From Synechococcales cyanobacterium CRU_2_2 (GTDB lineage: Bacteria > Cyanobacteriota > Cyanobacteriia > PCC-9006 > JAAUQQ01), in contig JAAUOP010000028.1 of assembly GCA_012034805.1 (NCBI GenBank), positions 1-42,262 of the forward strand: a stretch of 42,262 nucleotides of DNA, read 5' to 3'. Positions 7,813 to 17,602 of the stretch are shown in pieces. Every line of letters starts with the position of its first letter. Positions within the stretch are counted from its first letter, which is position 1. A program made the position numbers and the translations under genes. The notes below the pieces were generated by a model that was not told the origin of the DNA, ran no database searches, and worked only from the letters and a program-made list of their open reading frames with translations.

Positions 7813-10283
7813 CTAGTCCGCACTCGGTAACAGCTCTCGCTTTGCCGTTGAGCTCACCTGGACCTTGCCATCCGCATCGACATCAACCACGGCGACATCG
7901 CCATCTTGAATCCGGCCAGAGAGGAGCTCTTCCGCCAGCGAGTCTTCCAGTAGGCGCATGATTGCCCGGCGTAGAGGACGCGCACCGTAACTCGGATTGT
8001 AGCCCTCTTCGATCAGGCGCTCCTTAAAGGCACCCGTCACCTCGATGGAAATCCCGCGATCGGTCAATCGGCCAAAGACCTCCTTAAGCATGATCTCGGC
8101 AATTTCTTTGACTTCGTCCCTGGTCAACTGACGGAAGACGATAATCTCATCCAGGCGATTTAAGAACTCGGGTCGGAAGTACTGCTTCAGCTCCTCGTTA
8201 ACCAAGGAGCGGATGCGATTGTACTGGGACTCGGCCATGTCTTCGCCAGAGAAATCGAAGCCCAAACCGCCGCCACCTTTCTCAATGACCTTCGAACCGA
8301 TGTTCGAGGTCATGATGATCAAGGTGTTCTTAAAGTCTACGGTGCGACCCTTGGCATCGGTCAGTCGGCCATCTTCCAGAATTTGGAGCAGCAGGTTGAA
8401 GACGTCGGGGTGGGCTTTTTCGATCTCATCAAACAGGACGACGGTGTAAGGGCGACGACGCACAGCTTCGGTCAGCTGACCGCCTTCGCTGTAGCCGACG
8501 TAACCCGGAGGCGAACCGATCAGCTTGGAAACAGTGTGGCGTTCCATAAATTCGGACATGTCGAGGCGAATCATCGCCTCTTCGGATCCAAAGAAATAGG
8601 CAGCCAGGGCTTTGGTCAGTTCGGTCTTACCGACGCCTGTGGGGCCGGAGAAGATAAAACTCGCAATCGGACGATTCGGGTTTTTGAGACCGACACGGGC
8701 CCGGCGAATGGCACGGGAAACTGCCTTGACGGCTTCGTCTTGACCAATCAGGCGACCGTGGAGGGTGTCCTCCATGTTCAGCAGTTTCTCAGATTCAGAC
8801 TCGGTGAGTTTGTTCACCGGCACCCCAGTCCAGGAGGCGACGATTTGGGCAATGTCCTCCTCGGTCACCACGGGGAACTCTTCAGTTCCTTCCTGGCTCT
8901 CAGCCTTTTTGTTCTGGGCTAGCGAACGGATCTCAGCCTTGATTTCCATTTCGCGATCGCGCAGTTCCCCAGCCTTGTCAAAATCCTGGGAGCGCACCGC
9001 GTCATCCTTGTCTCGAAGCACTTGGCGCAGCTCCCGATCGAGCTCCTTCGCTGCCGGGGGCAGCTGGGAGTTGATCAGACGCACGCGAGAGCCCGCTTCG
9101 TCCATGAGGTCGATCGCTTTGTCGGGCAAGAAGCGATCGCTAATGTAGCGATCGGCCAACTGCGCGGCAGCTTCCAGGGCTTCATCCGAAATTTTCAACT
9201 TGTGGTGCTGCTCGTAGCGCTCGCGCAGACCATGGAGAATCTCGATCGTCTCATCGACGCTGGGTTCACCCACCATCACGGGCTGAAAACGGCGCTCTAG
9301 GGCGGCATCACGCTCGATGTGCTTGCGGTATTCATCCAGCGTTGTTGCGCCAATGCACTGGAGTTCGCCGCGTGCCAGGGCGGGCTTGAGAATATTGGCT
9401 GCATCGATCGCGCCCTCGGCAGCACCCGCACCAATCAGCGTGTGAACCTCGTCAATCACCAGGATGACATTTCCGGCAGTGCGGATCTCATCCATGATTT
9501 TTTGAGGCGCTCCTCAAATTCGCCACGATACTTGGTACCTGCGACCAGCAGACCAATATCGAGGGTGACGACGCGCTTGTCTTCGAGGATATCGGGGATA
9601 TCGGTGTTGGCGATGCGTTGGGCCAGCCCCTCGGCGATCGCGGTTTTACCCACGCCCGGCTCCCCAATCAAGACCGGGTTATTCTTTGTGCGACGACCCA
9701 GAATCTGAATGACGCGCTCAATTTCCTTTTGACGACCCACCACTGGGTCAAGCTTGCCCTCACTCGCCATTTGGGTCAAGTTAGAGCCAAACTCGTCTAG
9801 GGTCGGCGTTTTGGTACGGCCTTGGCCGCCTCCAGTGGTCACTTCAGCCGTCTCACCGAGCTGGCGAATCACCTGGGTACGAACCTTCGAAAGATCAACG
9901 CCCAAATTCTCCAGAACGCGGGCTGCTACGCCCTCGCCTTCGCGAATCAAACCCAGCAGAAGGTGCTCGGTTCCAATGTAGTTGTGGCCGAGTTGACGAG
10001 CTTCCTCTAGAGATAGCTCCAAAACTCGTTTGGCACGCGGTGTGAAAGGAATCTCCACAGCCACAAAGCCCGAGCCTCGACCAATGATTTTTTCGACTTC
10101 AATGCGGGCGTCTTTGAGGTTGACACCCATGGACTTTAGGACTTTGGCCGCTACGCCGGTTCCCTCACCGATGAGACCAAGCAGAATCTGCTCGGTTCCA
10201 ACGAAGTTGTGCCCAAGGCGTCTAGCCTCCTCTTGGGCCAACATGATGACCTTAATAGCTTTCTCTGTGAAGCGTTCAAACAT
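7813..10283 (-). CDS. clpC: ClpC, Hsp100 AAA+ chaperone of the Clp protease (frameshifted in assembly)
   Basis: ClpC unfolds proteins and feeds them to ClpP; it is normally essential in cyanobacteria. The start is set at ATG 10283 ([14 protein letters not shown]), the family N-terminus, not the in-frame ATGs just upstream. Order: Clp-N repeats (about 1-145), first AAA+ module with [12 protein letters not shown]-type middle region, second AAA+ module with [16 protein letters not shown] and the C-terminal D2-small domain. The reading frame breaks at six T (plus strand 9498-9503): seven would restore [16 protein letters not shown]. All else is strongly conserved and the total is about 824 codons, the usual length. 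A dead clpC would be unexpected, so a base-calling error or slippage is likelier. Confidence 0.93.
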
Positions 10284-10378
10284 GATGTTTCCCATCACCT
10301 GCTGTGGGCCGGTATCCAGATTTTAGCACAGCAAAACTGAGCTTCTGTTGAAGAGGAAACATTAACGGGGTGTGGTTT

Positions 10379-10963
10379 TCACGACTTTATGGCCGGGTTA
10401 GAAAACTCAGCTTCTGGGAGGATATTGTCCAAACACCAGCGATCGGCACGCAAACGATCGCAAAATAGGCTGTAATGCTGGCCCAGCTCTAGGAGGTAAT
10501 CGGGTTGACGCAAGCCTCGGTGCCACAGGATTAGGGCATTTTCTCCGTCAGAATAATAACCTCGTCGCTCGCCCAGGGATTGAAACCCAAGCTTGTGGTA
10601 GAGGGCGATCGCGGCGGCATTACTCGCCCGTACCTCCAGCGTAGCCCATTCCAATCGACGCAGATAAGCCTCACGCAGCAAAACACAAAGCAAAAACTGC
10701 CCCAGCCCCTGGTGCTGAAATTCTGGAGCAACCCCCAGTAGCGTAATGTGTCCCTCTTCTAAGATCGCCCAAAGACAACCTAAGGCAATGAGTCGCTCTC
10801 CCAGACAGAGCACCAGCAAATCGCTGTTGGGACTTTCAATCTCCCGTTCATAGCCCGACTCGCTCCAAATGCCCCCGAGGCAGCGGCGATCGAGCTCCAG
10901 CACGGCATCGAGTTGTTCGAGGCTTAGGGCTTGGAGAGAGAGTGTTTTGCCAGGAGATTGCAT
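10379..10963 (-). CDS. rimI: RimI-like GNAT N-acetyltransferase
   Basis: This GNAT enzyme of about 194 residues is predicted to acetylate the N-terminal alanine of ribosomal protein S18 or related protein termini. The acetyl-CoA loop is visible as APEFQHQGLGQFLL, followed by the RimI-typical LEVRASNAAAIALYHKLGF. The start is ATG at 10963; the longer frame reaching 11188 runs through the start of lysA and is not credible. A C-terminal tail of about 45 residues extends beyond the standard fold. It is transcribed divergently from lysA and towards clpC. In many cyanobacteria rimI sits beside lysA, which supports the name. Confidence 0.83.
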   Translation of the reverse strand: MQSPGKTLSLQALSLEQLDAVLELDRRCLGGIWSESGYEREIESPNSDLLVLCLGERLIALGCLWAILEEGHITLLGVAPEFQHQGLGQFLLCVLLREAYLRRLEWATLEVRASNAAAIALYHKLGFQSLGERRGYYSDGENALILWHRGLRQPDYLLELGQHYSLFCDRLRADRWCLDNILPEAEFSNPAIKS

Positions 10964-11089
10964 GGGAGAGAAGCACAGGGGAGAGTACGGCGGATAGGCC
11001 AAAGGGGAAGGACAGCCGAAGATGTGCGGCCAAACCAGTAAACTGAAACCATCCAGCAATTCGCAATCAGCAAGAAGCAATCCTAGGCC

Positions 11090-12511
11090 ATGGTAACGAT
11101 CTCCGCGACTCCATCTTCCCGCTCTGGTGCCGACTATTTGCGTTTGGCAAACGCCAGCACAGCGAGCGGCCAGCCTTCTCCCAACCAAAGTCTGTTACCC
11201 CTCAGCGCCCGCGTCAACGCCCACGACCACCTCGAGGTCGGAGGCTGCGACGTCAAGGCTTTGGTTGAGCAATACGGTTCTCCGCTCTACATTCTGGATG
11301 AAACCACCCTCAGAACGGCCTGCCAGCAATACCGAGACGCGCTCAAGCAGTACTACGCAGGCCCCACATTGGCCATTTATGCCTCGAAGGCTTGGAACTG
11401 CTGGGCCGTGGATGCGATCGTCAAACAAGAGGGTTTGGGCATTGATGTGGTTTCCGGCGGCGAGCTGTTCACTGCAATCAAGGCTGGCTTTTCAGCTGAG
11501 CAGACCTATTTCCACGGCAATAACAAGTCACGCGAAGAACTGCTTCTGGCCCTAGAGATGGGCTGCAACATTGTCGCAGACAACTGGTTGGAGCTTCGGA
11601 CCCTCGCTGAGCTGGCTCAAGCTCGAGCCCAGTCTGGGGAAACCAAGCCCGTGCCAGTCATGTTGAGATTTACACCGGGGATCGAATGCCATACCCACGA
11701 ATACATTCGCACCGGTCACCTGGACAGCAAGTTTGGCTTTGATCCGGAACAACAGCAGGCCGTGTTTGAATTTTTGAGCCAGCAGCCCCAATTGCGTTGT
11801 ATTGGCCTTCATGCCCACATTGGCTCCCAGATTTTTGAGCTTCAGCCCCACCACGATTTGGCAGAGGTGCTGGTGCGGGCCTTTGGGGAGGCCCAGGCCC
11901 ACGGTTTGCCCGTGAGTCAGCTCAATGTCGGCGGTGGATTGGGTATTCGCTATACAGAATCGGATGATCCCCCGAGCATCGAAACGTGGGTCAAGCAGGT
12001 GTGTGATGCGCTGACGGCGGCCTGCGAGGCCCACGGTCTGGCGTTGCCGCAGTTGATTTGCGAGCCGGGGCGATCGCTCATCGCCTCCGCCTGCGTCACG
12101 GCCTACACCATCGGCAGCCAAAAAGAAGTCCCCGGCATCCGCAAATACATCACCGTCGATGGTGGCATGTCCGACAATCCTCGGCCCATCACCTATGAAT
12201 CGGTCTATCGTGCGATCGTGGCCAACCGCATGTCTGCCCCCCAAACCGAGACCGTCACGGTGGCGGGTAAGCACTGCGAGTCAGGAGACGTGTTAATCAA
12301 AGACGCTCAGCTACCGCCGACGGAACCTGGCGACATCCTCGTCGTCTTGGGAACCGGCGCGTACAACTATAGTATGTCTTCCAATTACAATCGTCTGACG
12401 CGTCCAGCGGGTGTCCTGGTTCAAGGCGGTGAGGCAGAGGTGTTTTTGGAGCGTGAGACCTATGCAGATTTGATCCGCTTCGATCGACTTCCGGAACGGC
12501 TCTCTCGTTGA
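11090..12511 (+). CDS. lysA: Diaminopimelate decarboxylase
   Basis: LysA removes carbon dioxide from meso-diaminopimelate to give lysine, using pyridoxal phosphate. The cofactor lysine is K100 in AIYASKA. The barrel keeps the HAHIGSQ, NVGGGLGIRY and EPGRSL phosphate-binding elements, and the C-terminal domain has CESGDVL and GTGAYNYSMSSNYN. The length of 473 is normal with an N-terminal extension of about 45 residues common in cyanobacteria. The cdaA gene follows 39 bases later, so an operon is likely. Confidence 0.95.
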   Translation: MVTISATPSSRSGADYLRLANASTASGQPSPNQSLLPLSARVNAHDHLEVGGCDVKALVEQYGSPLYILDETTLRTACQQYRDALKQYYAGPTLAIYASKAWNCWAVDAIVKQEGLGIDVVSGGELFTAIKAGFSAEQTYFHGNNKSREELLLALEMGCNIVADNWLELRTLAELAQARAQSGETKPVPVMLRFTPGIECHTHEYIRTGHLDSKFGFDPEQQQAVFEFLSQQPQLRCIGLHAHIGSQIFELQPHHDLAEVLVRAFGEAQAHGLPVSQLNVGGGLGIRYTESDDPPSIETWVKQVCDALTAACEAHGLALPQLICEPGRSLIASACVTAYTIGSQKEVPGIRKYITVDGGMSDNPRPITYESVYRAIVANRMSAPQTETVTVAGKHCESGDVLIKDAQLPPTEPGDILVVLGTGAYNYSMSSNYNRLTRPAGVLVQGGEAEVFLERETYADLIRFDRLPERLSR

Positions 12512-12550
12512 TCTTTGGCGATGCTGGCGTAGAAGATAGGCCTGGAATCA

Positions 12551-13495
12551 ATGGCGCACTTGTGGCAATCATGGCTGGGTGGAGTCTCGCAGTCTCAACC
12601 CTGGTTTGTTAACGTTGTTGACGTTGGCCTGGTTGTTCTGGTTACGTATCTTCTTTTGATTATCATCGGCGAACGGCAAACGCTCTGGATGGTGCGGGGG
12701 TTTGTCGTGCTGATGTTGGCGCTGGTGTTGAGTCGGCGGCTGGGGCTAGTGTTGCTGAGCTTTTTGCTAGGCTATTTGGTCTTGGGGGCTGCGGTGGCCA
12801 TGTCAATTTCACTTCAGTCTGAGTTTCGGCGCTTTCTGGAGCAGTTAGGCCGGGGTCAGCTGTTGCAGCTCTTTTCGGCCAGCAAAACACTGGTGCCCCA
12901 GGCTGATGTGATTGGTGAAATCGTCGATTCGGTGAAGGAACTCTCCCAAAACCGAACCGGTGCATTGCTCATGGTCGAAACGGGCGAGCCCCTGGATGAG
13001 CGCGACTTTTCGGTGCCGGGGGTGCGAATTAATGCGGAGGTGTCGAAGGAGTTGATCCAAACGATTTTTCAGACTTCGACGCTGCTCCACGATGGCGCAT
13101 TGCTGATTCGCGGATCGCGCATTTTGGCGGCCAGCGTGATTTTGCCCATTTCTGAACGTTCGGCGGCGCGGCGGCTGGGCACACGCCACCGTGCGGCGAT
13201 GGGAATTACGGAGCGGGTGGAAAACTGCCTTTGCATCGTGGTGTCTGAGGAGACGGGATCTATTTCTCTCGCTGAACGCGGTATTCTAAATCGTCCTCTT
13301 ACGAGCAATAGGCTGAGGGAGATTTTGCAAGATCGCCTCTCTGAATCAGTTGAATTGGAGAAAGTGGCTCCAGATCTCAGGATGCTAAGCCGTAAGCTGT
13401 TTGCACGCGGGCTAAACTGGATGTCGAGATCGCTGGCGTTTTTGGGGTCATCGACATCGCGGGAGAAAAGTCGCGGAAGAAAAAATGATAGCTAA
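12551..13495 (+). CDS. cdaA: Diadenylate cyclase CdaA
   Basis: CdaA joins two ATP into cyclic di-AMP, which controls potassium, osmotic balance and, in cyanobacteria, night survival. Three N-terminal membrane helices (about residues 20-90) are followed by the DAC domain with the active-site motifs D181-G-A and R212-H-R. The 314-residue length is slightly above the usual 270 owing to a basic C-terminal tail. Its stop overlaps the uppS start by 11 bases, indicating translational coupling. No CdaR or GlmM partner is nearby. Confidence 0.92.
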   Translation: MAHLWQSWLGGVSQSQPWFVNVVDVGLVVLVTYLLLIIIGERQTLWMVRGFVVLMLALVLSRRLGLVLLSFLLGYLVLGAAVAMSISLQSEFRRFLEQLGRGQLLQLFSASKTLVPQADVIGEIVDSVKELSQNRTGALLMVETGEPLDERDFSVPGVRINAEVSKELIQTIFQTSTLLHDGALLIRGSRILAASVILPISERSAARRLGTRHRAAMGITERVENCLCIVVSEETGSISLAERGILNRPLTSNRLREILQDRLSESVELEKVAPDLRMLSRKLFARGLNWMSRSLAFLGSSTSREKSRGRKNDS

Positions 13496-14234
13496 GCTGA
13501 CGGCACTGCAACAGCGGCCTGCAGATTTGGTGGGCGATCGCCTCCCCAAGCATGTGGCGGTGATTATGGACGGGAATGGCCGCTGGGCCAAACGCCGAGG
13601 GATGCCGCGAATCATGGGTCATCGGCGCGGGGTCGATACACTCAAAGCGCTGCTGCGCTGCTGCGATGACTGGGGAATTGGGGCGTTGACGGCCTATGCG
13701 TTTTCGACGGAAAACTGGGGTCGGCCTGGTGAGGAAGTGGATTTTTTGATGACGCTGTTTGAGCGGGTGTTGCGCCAGGAGCTACAAGAGCTGATGGCCA
13801 AGAATGTGCGCATTCGCTTTGTGGGTCATTTGCAGGCGTTGCCCGCTTCGCTCCAGACGGAGATTGAACGAGCCATGCTAGATACCCAGGACAATCAGGG
13901 GATTCAGTTTACGATCGCGACCAATTACGGGGGTCGCCAGGAGATTATCCAGGCCTGTCGGGCGATCGCCGTCCAGATCCAGCAGGGGAACTTGGCTCCA
14001 GAAGAAATCGACGAAGCCATTTTCGAGCGTCATCTCTATACCCAGGGTCTTGAAGACCCCGATCTGTTGATTCGCACGAGCGGTGAGATGCGAATCAGCA
14101 ATTTTTTGCTCTGGCAGTTGGCCTACGCGGAGATGTACATCACGGAGACGCTGTGGCCGGATTTCGATCGCGATGCGTTTCACCAGGCTCTGCTCGATTA
14201 CCAGCAGCGTCACCGCCGGTTTGGCAAACTGTAG
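13485..14234 (+). CDS. uppS: Isoprenyl transferase (undecaprenyl diphosphate synthase)
   Basis: UppS extends farnesyl diphosphate with cis-isoprene units to make the lipid carrier for peptidoglycan and polysaccharides. The catalytic D29 lies in [14 protein letters not shown], followed by [14 protein letters not shown] and the C-terminal [19 protein letters not shown] motif. The 249 residues match the family. The ATG at 13485 overlaps the end of cdaA. Pairing with cdaA and lysA puts cell-wall functions together. Confidence 0.93.
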   Translation: MIAKLTALQQRPADLVGDRLPKHVAVIMDGNGRWAKRRGMPRIMGHRRGVDTLKALLRCCDDWGIGALTAYAFSTENWGRPGEEVDFLMTLFERVLRQELQELMAKNVRIRFVGHLQALPASLQTEIERAMLDTQDNQGIQFTIATNYGGRQEIIQACRAIAVQIQQGNLAPEEIDEAIFERHLYTQGLEDPDLLIRTSGEMRISNFLLWQLAYAEMYITETLWPDFDRDAFHQALLDYQQRHRRFGKL

Positions 14235-14275
14235 AGCGGTCTATGATGGAGAGACAGTTTTGAGGGGCCAATCCG

Positions 14276-14851
14276 ATGACCGCGATCACGCTCCAACTTG
14301 AACCGTTGACCCTTTTAACCCGTGAAGCGTTTGTTACCCTTTGCGAGGCGAATCCTGATGCTCAATTGGAACGTACGCCGGATGGAGAGTTGGTTATTAT
14401 GTCACCTGTGGGTGGAGGCAGTGGCAAGCGCGAGGCGAGCTTGATTGTTCAGGTGGGCAGTTGGAATGAACGCGCGGGCCTAGGTGAGGTGTTTAGTTCT
14501 TCGACCATTTTTAGTTTGTCGGGGGGAGGCGATCGCTCGCCGGATGTGGCTTGGGTGCGCCAGGATCGCTGGGATGCCTTGACGGTGGAAGAGCAGGAAG
14601 GATTTCCGCCGATTTGCCCTGATTTTGTGATTGAGTTGCGTTCTCGCACGGATCGCCTGAAGCCGCTCCAGGCGAAGATGCTGGAGTATTTGGACAGCGG
14701 TTTGCAGTTGGGGCTGTTGATTAATCCTCAAGATCGCCAGGTGGAGCTGTATGGAGCGGAGCAGCCGATGCAGGTGCTTGAGGCTCCGCTGTCGGTGGTG
14801 CTGGGGCCACTGATGCCGGGGTTGGAGTTGGATTTGCGATCGATTTGGTGA
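14276..14851 (+). CDS. Uma2 family putative endonuclease (DUF820)
   Basis: Uma2 proteins are abundant in cyanobacteria and have a PD-(D/E)XK nuclease-like fold; their biological role is poorly known. Residues 40-60 contain LVIMSPVGGGSGKREASL, then RSPDVAWV and FVIELRS, which place the acidic residues of the fold. The protein is 191 residues, a usual length. It begins 41 bases after uppS with no obvious terminator between, but the family moves often and need not be functionally linked. Confidence 0.87.
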   Translation: MTAITLQLEPLTLLTREAFVTLCEANPDAQLERTPDGELVIMSPVGGGSGKREASLIVQVGSWNERAGLGEVFSSSTIFSLSGGGDRSPDVAWVRQDRWDALTVEEQEGFPPICPDFVIELRSRTDRLKPLQAKMLEYLDSGLQLGLLINPQDRQVELYGAEQPMQVLEAPLSVVLGPLMPGLELDLRSIW

Positions 14852-14993
14852 CGATCATGTGGCGTTTTCATGGAACCCCCGTTTCTCGAATTATTTATCC
14901 TGGCAAAAAAACAAGTATTTACACGCAAACCAGCGCAACAAAGATATCGCTAGGATGTGCCTGAAGCCAGGAAAATGATAGGTCTAGTTTGCC

Positions 14994-15992
14994 ATGAGTC
15001 GTAACGTCAGACTGTTCCCGACCTATTCCCAGAAAGAAAATCAGACGACCAATCATTGTCTGTTGATTCTCAAAATGCTTTACGAAGAAAACCCAAAATT
15101 TCTCACGTAAGCCTTGGGGAATCTTCTAGAGGACAAATTTGCAGGCTCTGTCGGTGTTCATTTTACCCAGCAGGTTCGCAGCAAAGGAGCAATTCCGGAT
15201 GGTGAGATCAGTCAACAGCCATTTTCCATTTTAATTGAAACCAAGCGGGGGCAAGATTTCAGAGAAGCCCAGCTTTTGGGGCATCTGGAGATTCTAAGGA
15301 AACGCCAGGGAGAGAAAGTCCTGATCGCGCTGGGTAACTTTGATCGGGATGACGCCTCCAGCGAACCCGCATTTGCAGAAGTTCACCGACAAGCGCGTAT
15401 TCACGATGTTGCGTTCTGTGCAGTGAGTTTTGAGCAATTTCTTCAGGCGATTCAGCTTGACTATTTGCCCAAGAATTTGGCGGATGCGATCGCCGACCTC
15501 CAAGAATACCTCGACGAAGAAAACTTGCTGCCATCCTGGAAATACCGTCTAGATGTTGTTAATTGCAAACTGAGTTTTGATAGCGTCGTCGCCCACCAAA
15601 TTTATATCTGCCCTGCGGCGGGCGGGCAATACAATCATCGCCGTAGTCTGTACCTGGGTACCTACCGCAACAAACAGGTCGAACGAGTTGCTCAGATTCA
15701 AGCAGTCTTGGATTTAGAGTCGGCAGATGAGCACACCCTTAAATGGAATAACTCGGATTTGAACGAGTCTGAGATTGTACGAACCGCTCGAGAGCGGCGA
15801 TCGACGCTAGGTGAAGATTGGTATCCTGCACGTATTTTTCTGCTGGGTCAGCTGTACAAGACTGATTTCAGGAAAACAACCCCTGGCGGCATGATGGGCA
15901 GTAAGCAATACTTTGAGATTGGACATTTGGCGATCGCGGATGCCCAAAATCTAGCCCAAGTATTGAGCGGCTCATCCTGGGATCAATACTAG
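14994..15992 (+). pseudogene. PD-(D/E)XK-like protein interrupted by an in-frame TAA
   Basis: The ATG at 14994 opens a frame of 38 codons (MSRNVRLFPTYSQ...) that meets TAA at 15108, and the same frame continues open for 293 more codons. Joined, they would encode about 332 residues. Just after the stop, GAIPDG and ILIETKRG are spaced like the Asp and Glu-x-Lys of a PD-(D/E)XK nuclease. A single change (GAA, CAA or AAA to TAA) explains the interruption. The TTG at 15114, two codons after the stop, could allow reinitiation. I do not recognise a named family. Unlike other broken genes in the window no base is missing, so this looks like a true nonsense mutation. Confidence 0.6.
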
Positions 15993-16028
15993 TTAGCAAA
16001 GCCCCGCCCTCAATCTTTTAAACTTTCT

Positions 16029-16466
16029 CTAAACCTCTTCTTCCCCCAACTCGCGTAGACGCTGGGCCAAGCGATCGGCTCGCTGGGCCTGGGTTTCTGC
16101 TTCACTGAAGAGGCGATCGCCCCCCTCCCCAAACCAACTCAACACCTCCCGACCGAGGGGATCCTGCGGCAACAGACAACGGCCCAGACCCAAGCCCACT
16201 TCTGGCCTCCAAACCGGCTCGCCCCGCTGCAACTGATAGACACCGTCCACGAGCCGATAGACCTCGAAGGGGAGCTGGCGATCGCGCTGCCAATACCGAG
16301 GGTTATAAACCGCATAAAACAGCACTCCCCAACTTCGATAAATTTCGAGCTTGCTGGCGGATTCCGCAAATTTTGTTTGCGTATTTTCCGAAATTGACCA
16401 ACGGGAACCTGAATACAGGGGCAACGGTCTGCGTAGATATTCACCCAGATCGAACCTCAGCAACAT
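16029..16466 (-). pseudogene. C-terminal remnant of a Uma2 family gene
   Basis: From about 16350 downwards the frame encodes SKLEIYRSWGVLFYAVYNPRYW, the segment FEVYRLVDGVYQLQ and a Q/A/R-rich coiled tail ending LRELGEEEV, the C-terminal half of the longer Uma2 subgroup. The N-terminal half with the nuclease residues is absent; the first 40 codons do not resemble the family and overlap the probable 5' region of the divergent ABC gene. Probably an inactive fragment left by a deletion. Confidence 0.65.
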
Positions 16467-16478
16467 CTGCGAGCTTTT

Positions 16479-17522
16479 ATGGTTTCAGAGATTTCGCCCC
16501 AGATTTCGCCCCAGATTTCGCCCCAGAGCTGGCCTCGCCCTGCCTCAGGAATGCCCTCGGAAATTCCGTCAGACTGCCTGACCGCCACACCCACCCTTTC
16601 AGTTCGGGGCCTGACCAAACGCTTTCAGCAAAAAATCGCCGTCAACGATATCGACCTGGATCTCTTCCCCGGCGAAATCTATGGGCTGATCGGGCCGAAT
16701 GGTGCAGGCAAAACCACGCTGATGGAAATGATGGTGGGCGCGGCAATGCCAACCCTTGGGGAAATTTGGATCGACGGTCAACCCTTTCGCTCAGATCAAA
16801 ACTCGTCCCGGCTTCAGCGTTGCATTGGCTTTTTGCCCGATGACTATCCGCTCTATGACGACCTCAGCGTGTGGCAATATCTTGATTACTTTGCGCGGCT
16901 TTATGGCGTGCGCGATCGCCGCGATCGCCTCTATGACATCCTCGAGCTCGTCCAGCTCACCAGCAAACGCCACAGCCTGACCACAACACTCTCCCGAGGG
17001 ATGAAACAGCGGCTGGGTCTTGCCCGGACGATTATTCATCAGCCGTCATTGCTGGTGCTGGATGAACCGGTGTCCGGCCTTGATCCGGTGGCGCGGATGG
17101 AATTTCGCAACATTATTCGGACACTGCAACAGGGTGGCATGACGATTTTAATTTCGTCTCATGTGCTCAGCGACCTCGCCGATTTTTGCACAACCATCGG
17201 GATTATGGAGCTAGGCCATCTGGTGGAAAGTGCACCCCTTGAGGAGCTTTACCAGCGGCTGAGCCGTCAACAAATTTTTATTGTCAGCTTGGGAGACCTC
17301 GCTGATTTGGAAGCAGCCCTCGCCTCCCAGGCCTGTGTGATTTCCCAAACACGGGTGTCTGAGCGCGAAATTCGGGTGGAGTTTGAGGGGGACGCGGGGG
17401 GCGCGGGGGAATTGCTGCGATCGCTCATGGCCGCCAACCTCCCCCTGTGCCAGTTCAACCACACCCGCGAAGACCTCGAAACCATCTTCCTCAAACATCT
17501 AGACCACAAACAGGTGTCCTAG
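16479..17522 (+). CDS. ABC transporter ATP-binding protein (ABC-2 exporter type)
   Basis: This ATPase of 347 residues would energise the permease encoded next. Walker A is GPNGAGKTT, the signature is LSRGMKQRLGLA, Walker B is LLVLDEP followed by VSGLDP, and the switch histidine is in SSHVLSDL. The C-terminal 100 residues match the extension of drug/polysaccharide-type ABC-2 ATPases. The first 35 residues are unusual: a tandem ISPQ repeat created by a 12-base repeat. True translation may begin later, for example at the ATG at 16551. Substrate unknown. Confidence 0.88.
   Translation: MVSEISPQISPQISPQSWPRPASGMPSEIPSDCLTATPTLSVRGLTKRFQQKIAVNDIDLDLFPGEIYGLIGPNGAGKTTLMEMMVGAAMPTLGEIWIDGQPFRSDQNSSRLQRCIGFLPDDYPLYDDLSVWQYLDYFARLYGVRDRRDRLYDILELVQLTSKRHSLTTTLSRGMKQRLGLARTIIHQPSLLVLDEPVSGLDPVARMEFRNIIRTLQQGGMTILISSHVLSDLADFCTTIGIMELGHLVESAPLEELYQRLSRQQIFIVSLGDLADLEAALASQACVISQTRVSEREIRVEFEGDAGGAGELLRSLMAANLPLCQFNHTREDLETIFLKHLDHKQVS
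16489..16524 (+). repeat. 12-base tandem repeat, three copies
   Basis: AGATTTCGCCCC occurs three times in perfect tandem inside the N-terminal extension of the ABC ATPase, giving a repeated ISPQ peptide. It lies beside the broken end of the Uma2 remnant. Confidence 0.9.
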
Positions 17523-17602
17523 CGGATTTTCTCACTGCTTTGGATCCCCCGATACAGCCACCCCATAACGGCAACCCTGCTCACCCCCCCCTGCCCACAA
17601 CC

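Noticed and set aside
10964..11188. N-terminal extension of the RimI-like protein
   Set aside because: It overlaps the 5' end of divergent lysA and does not resemble the family.
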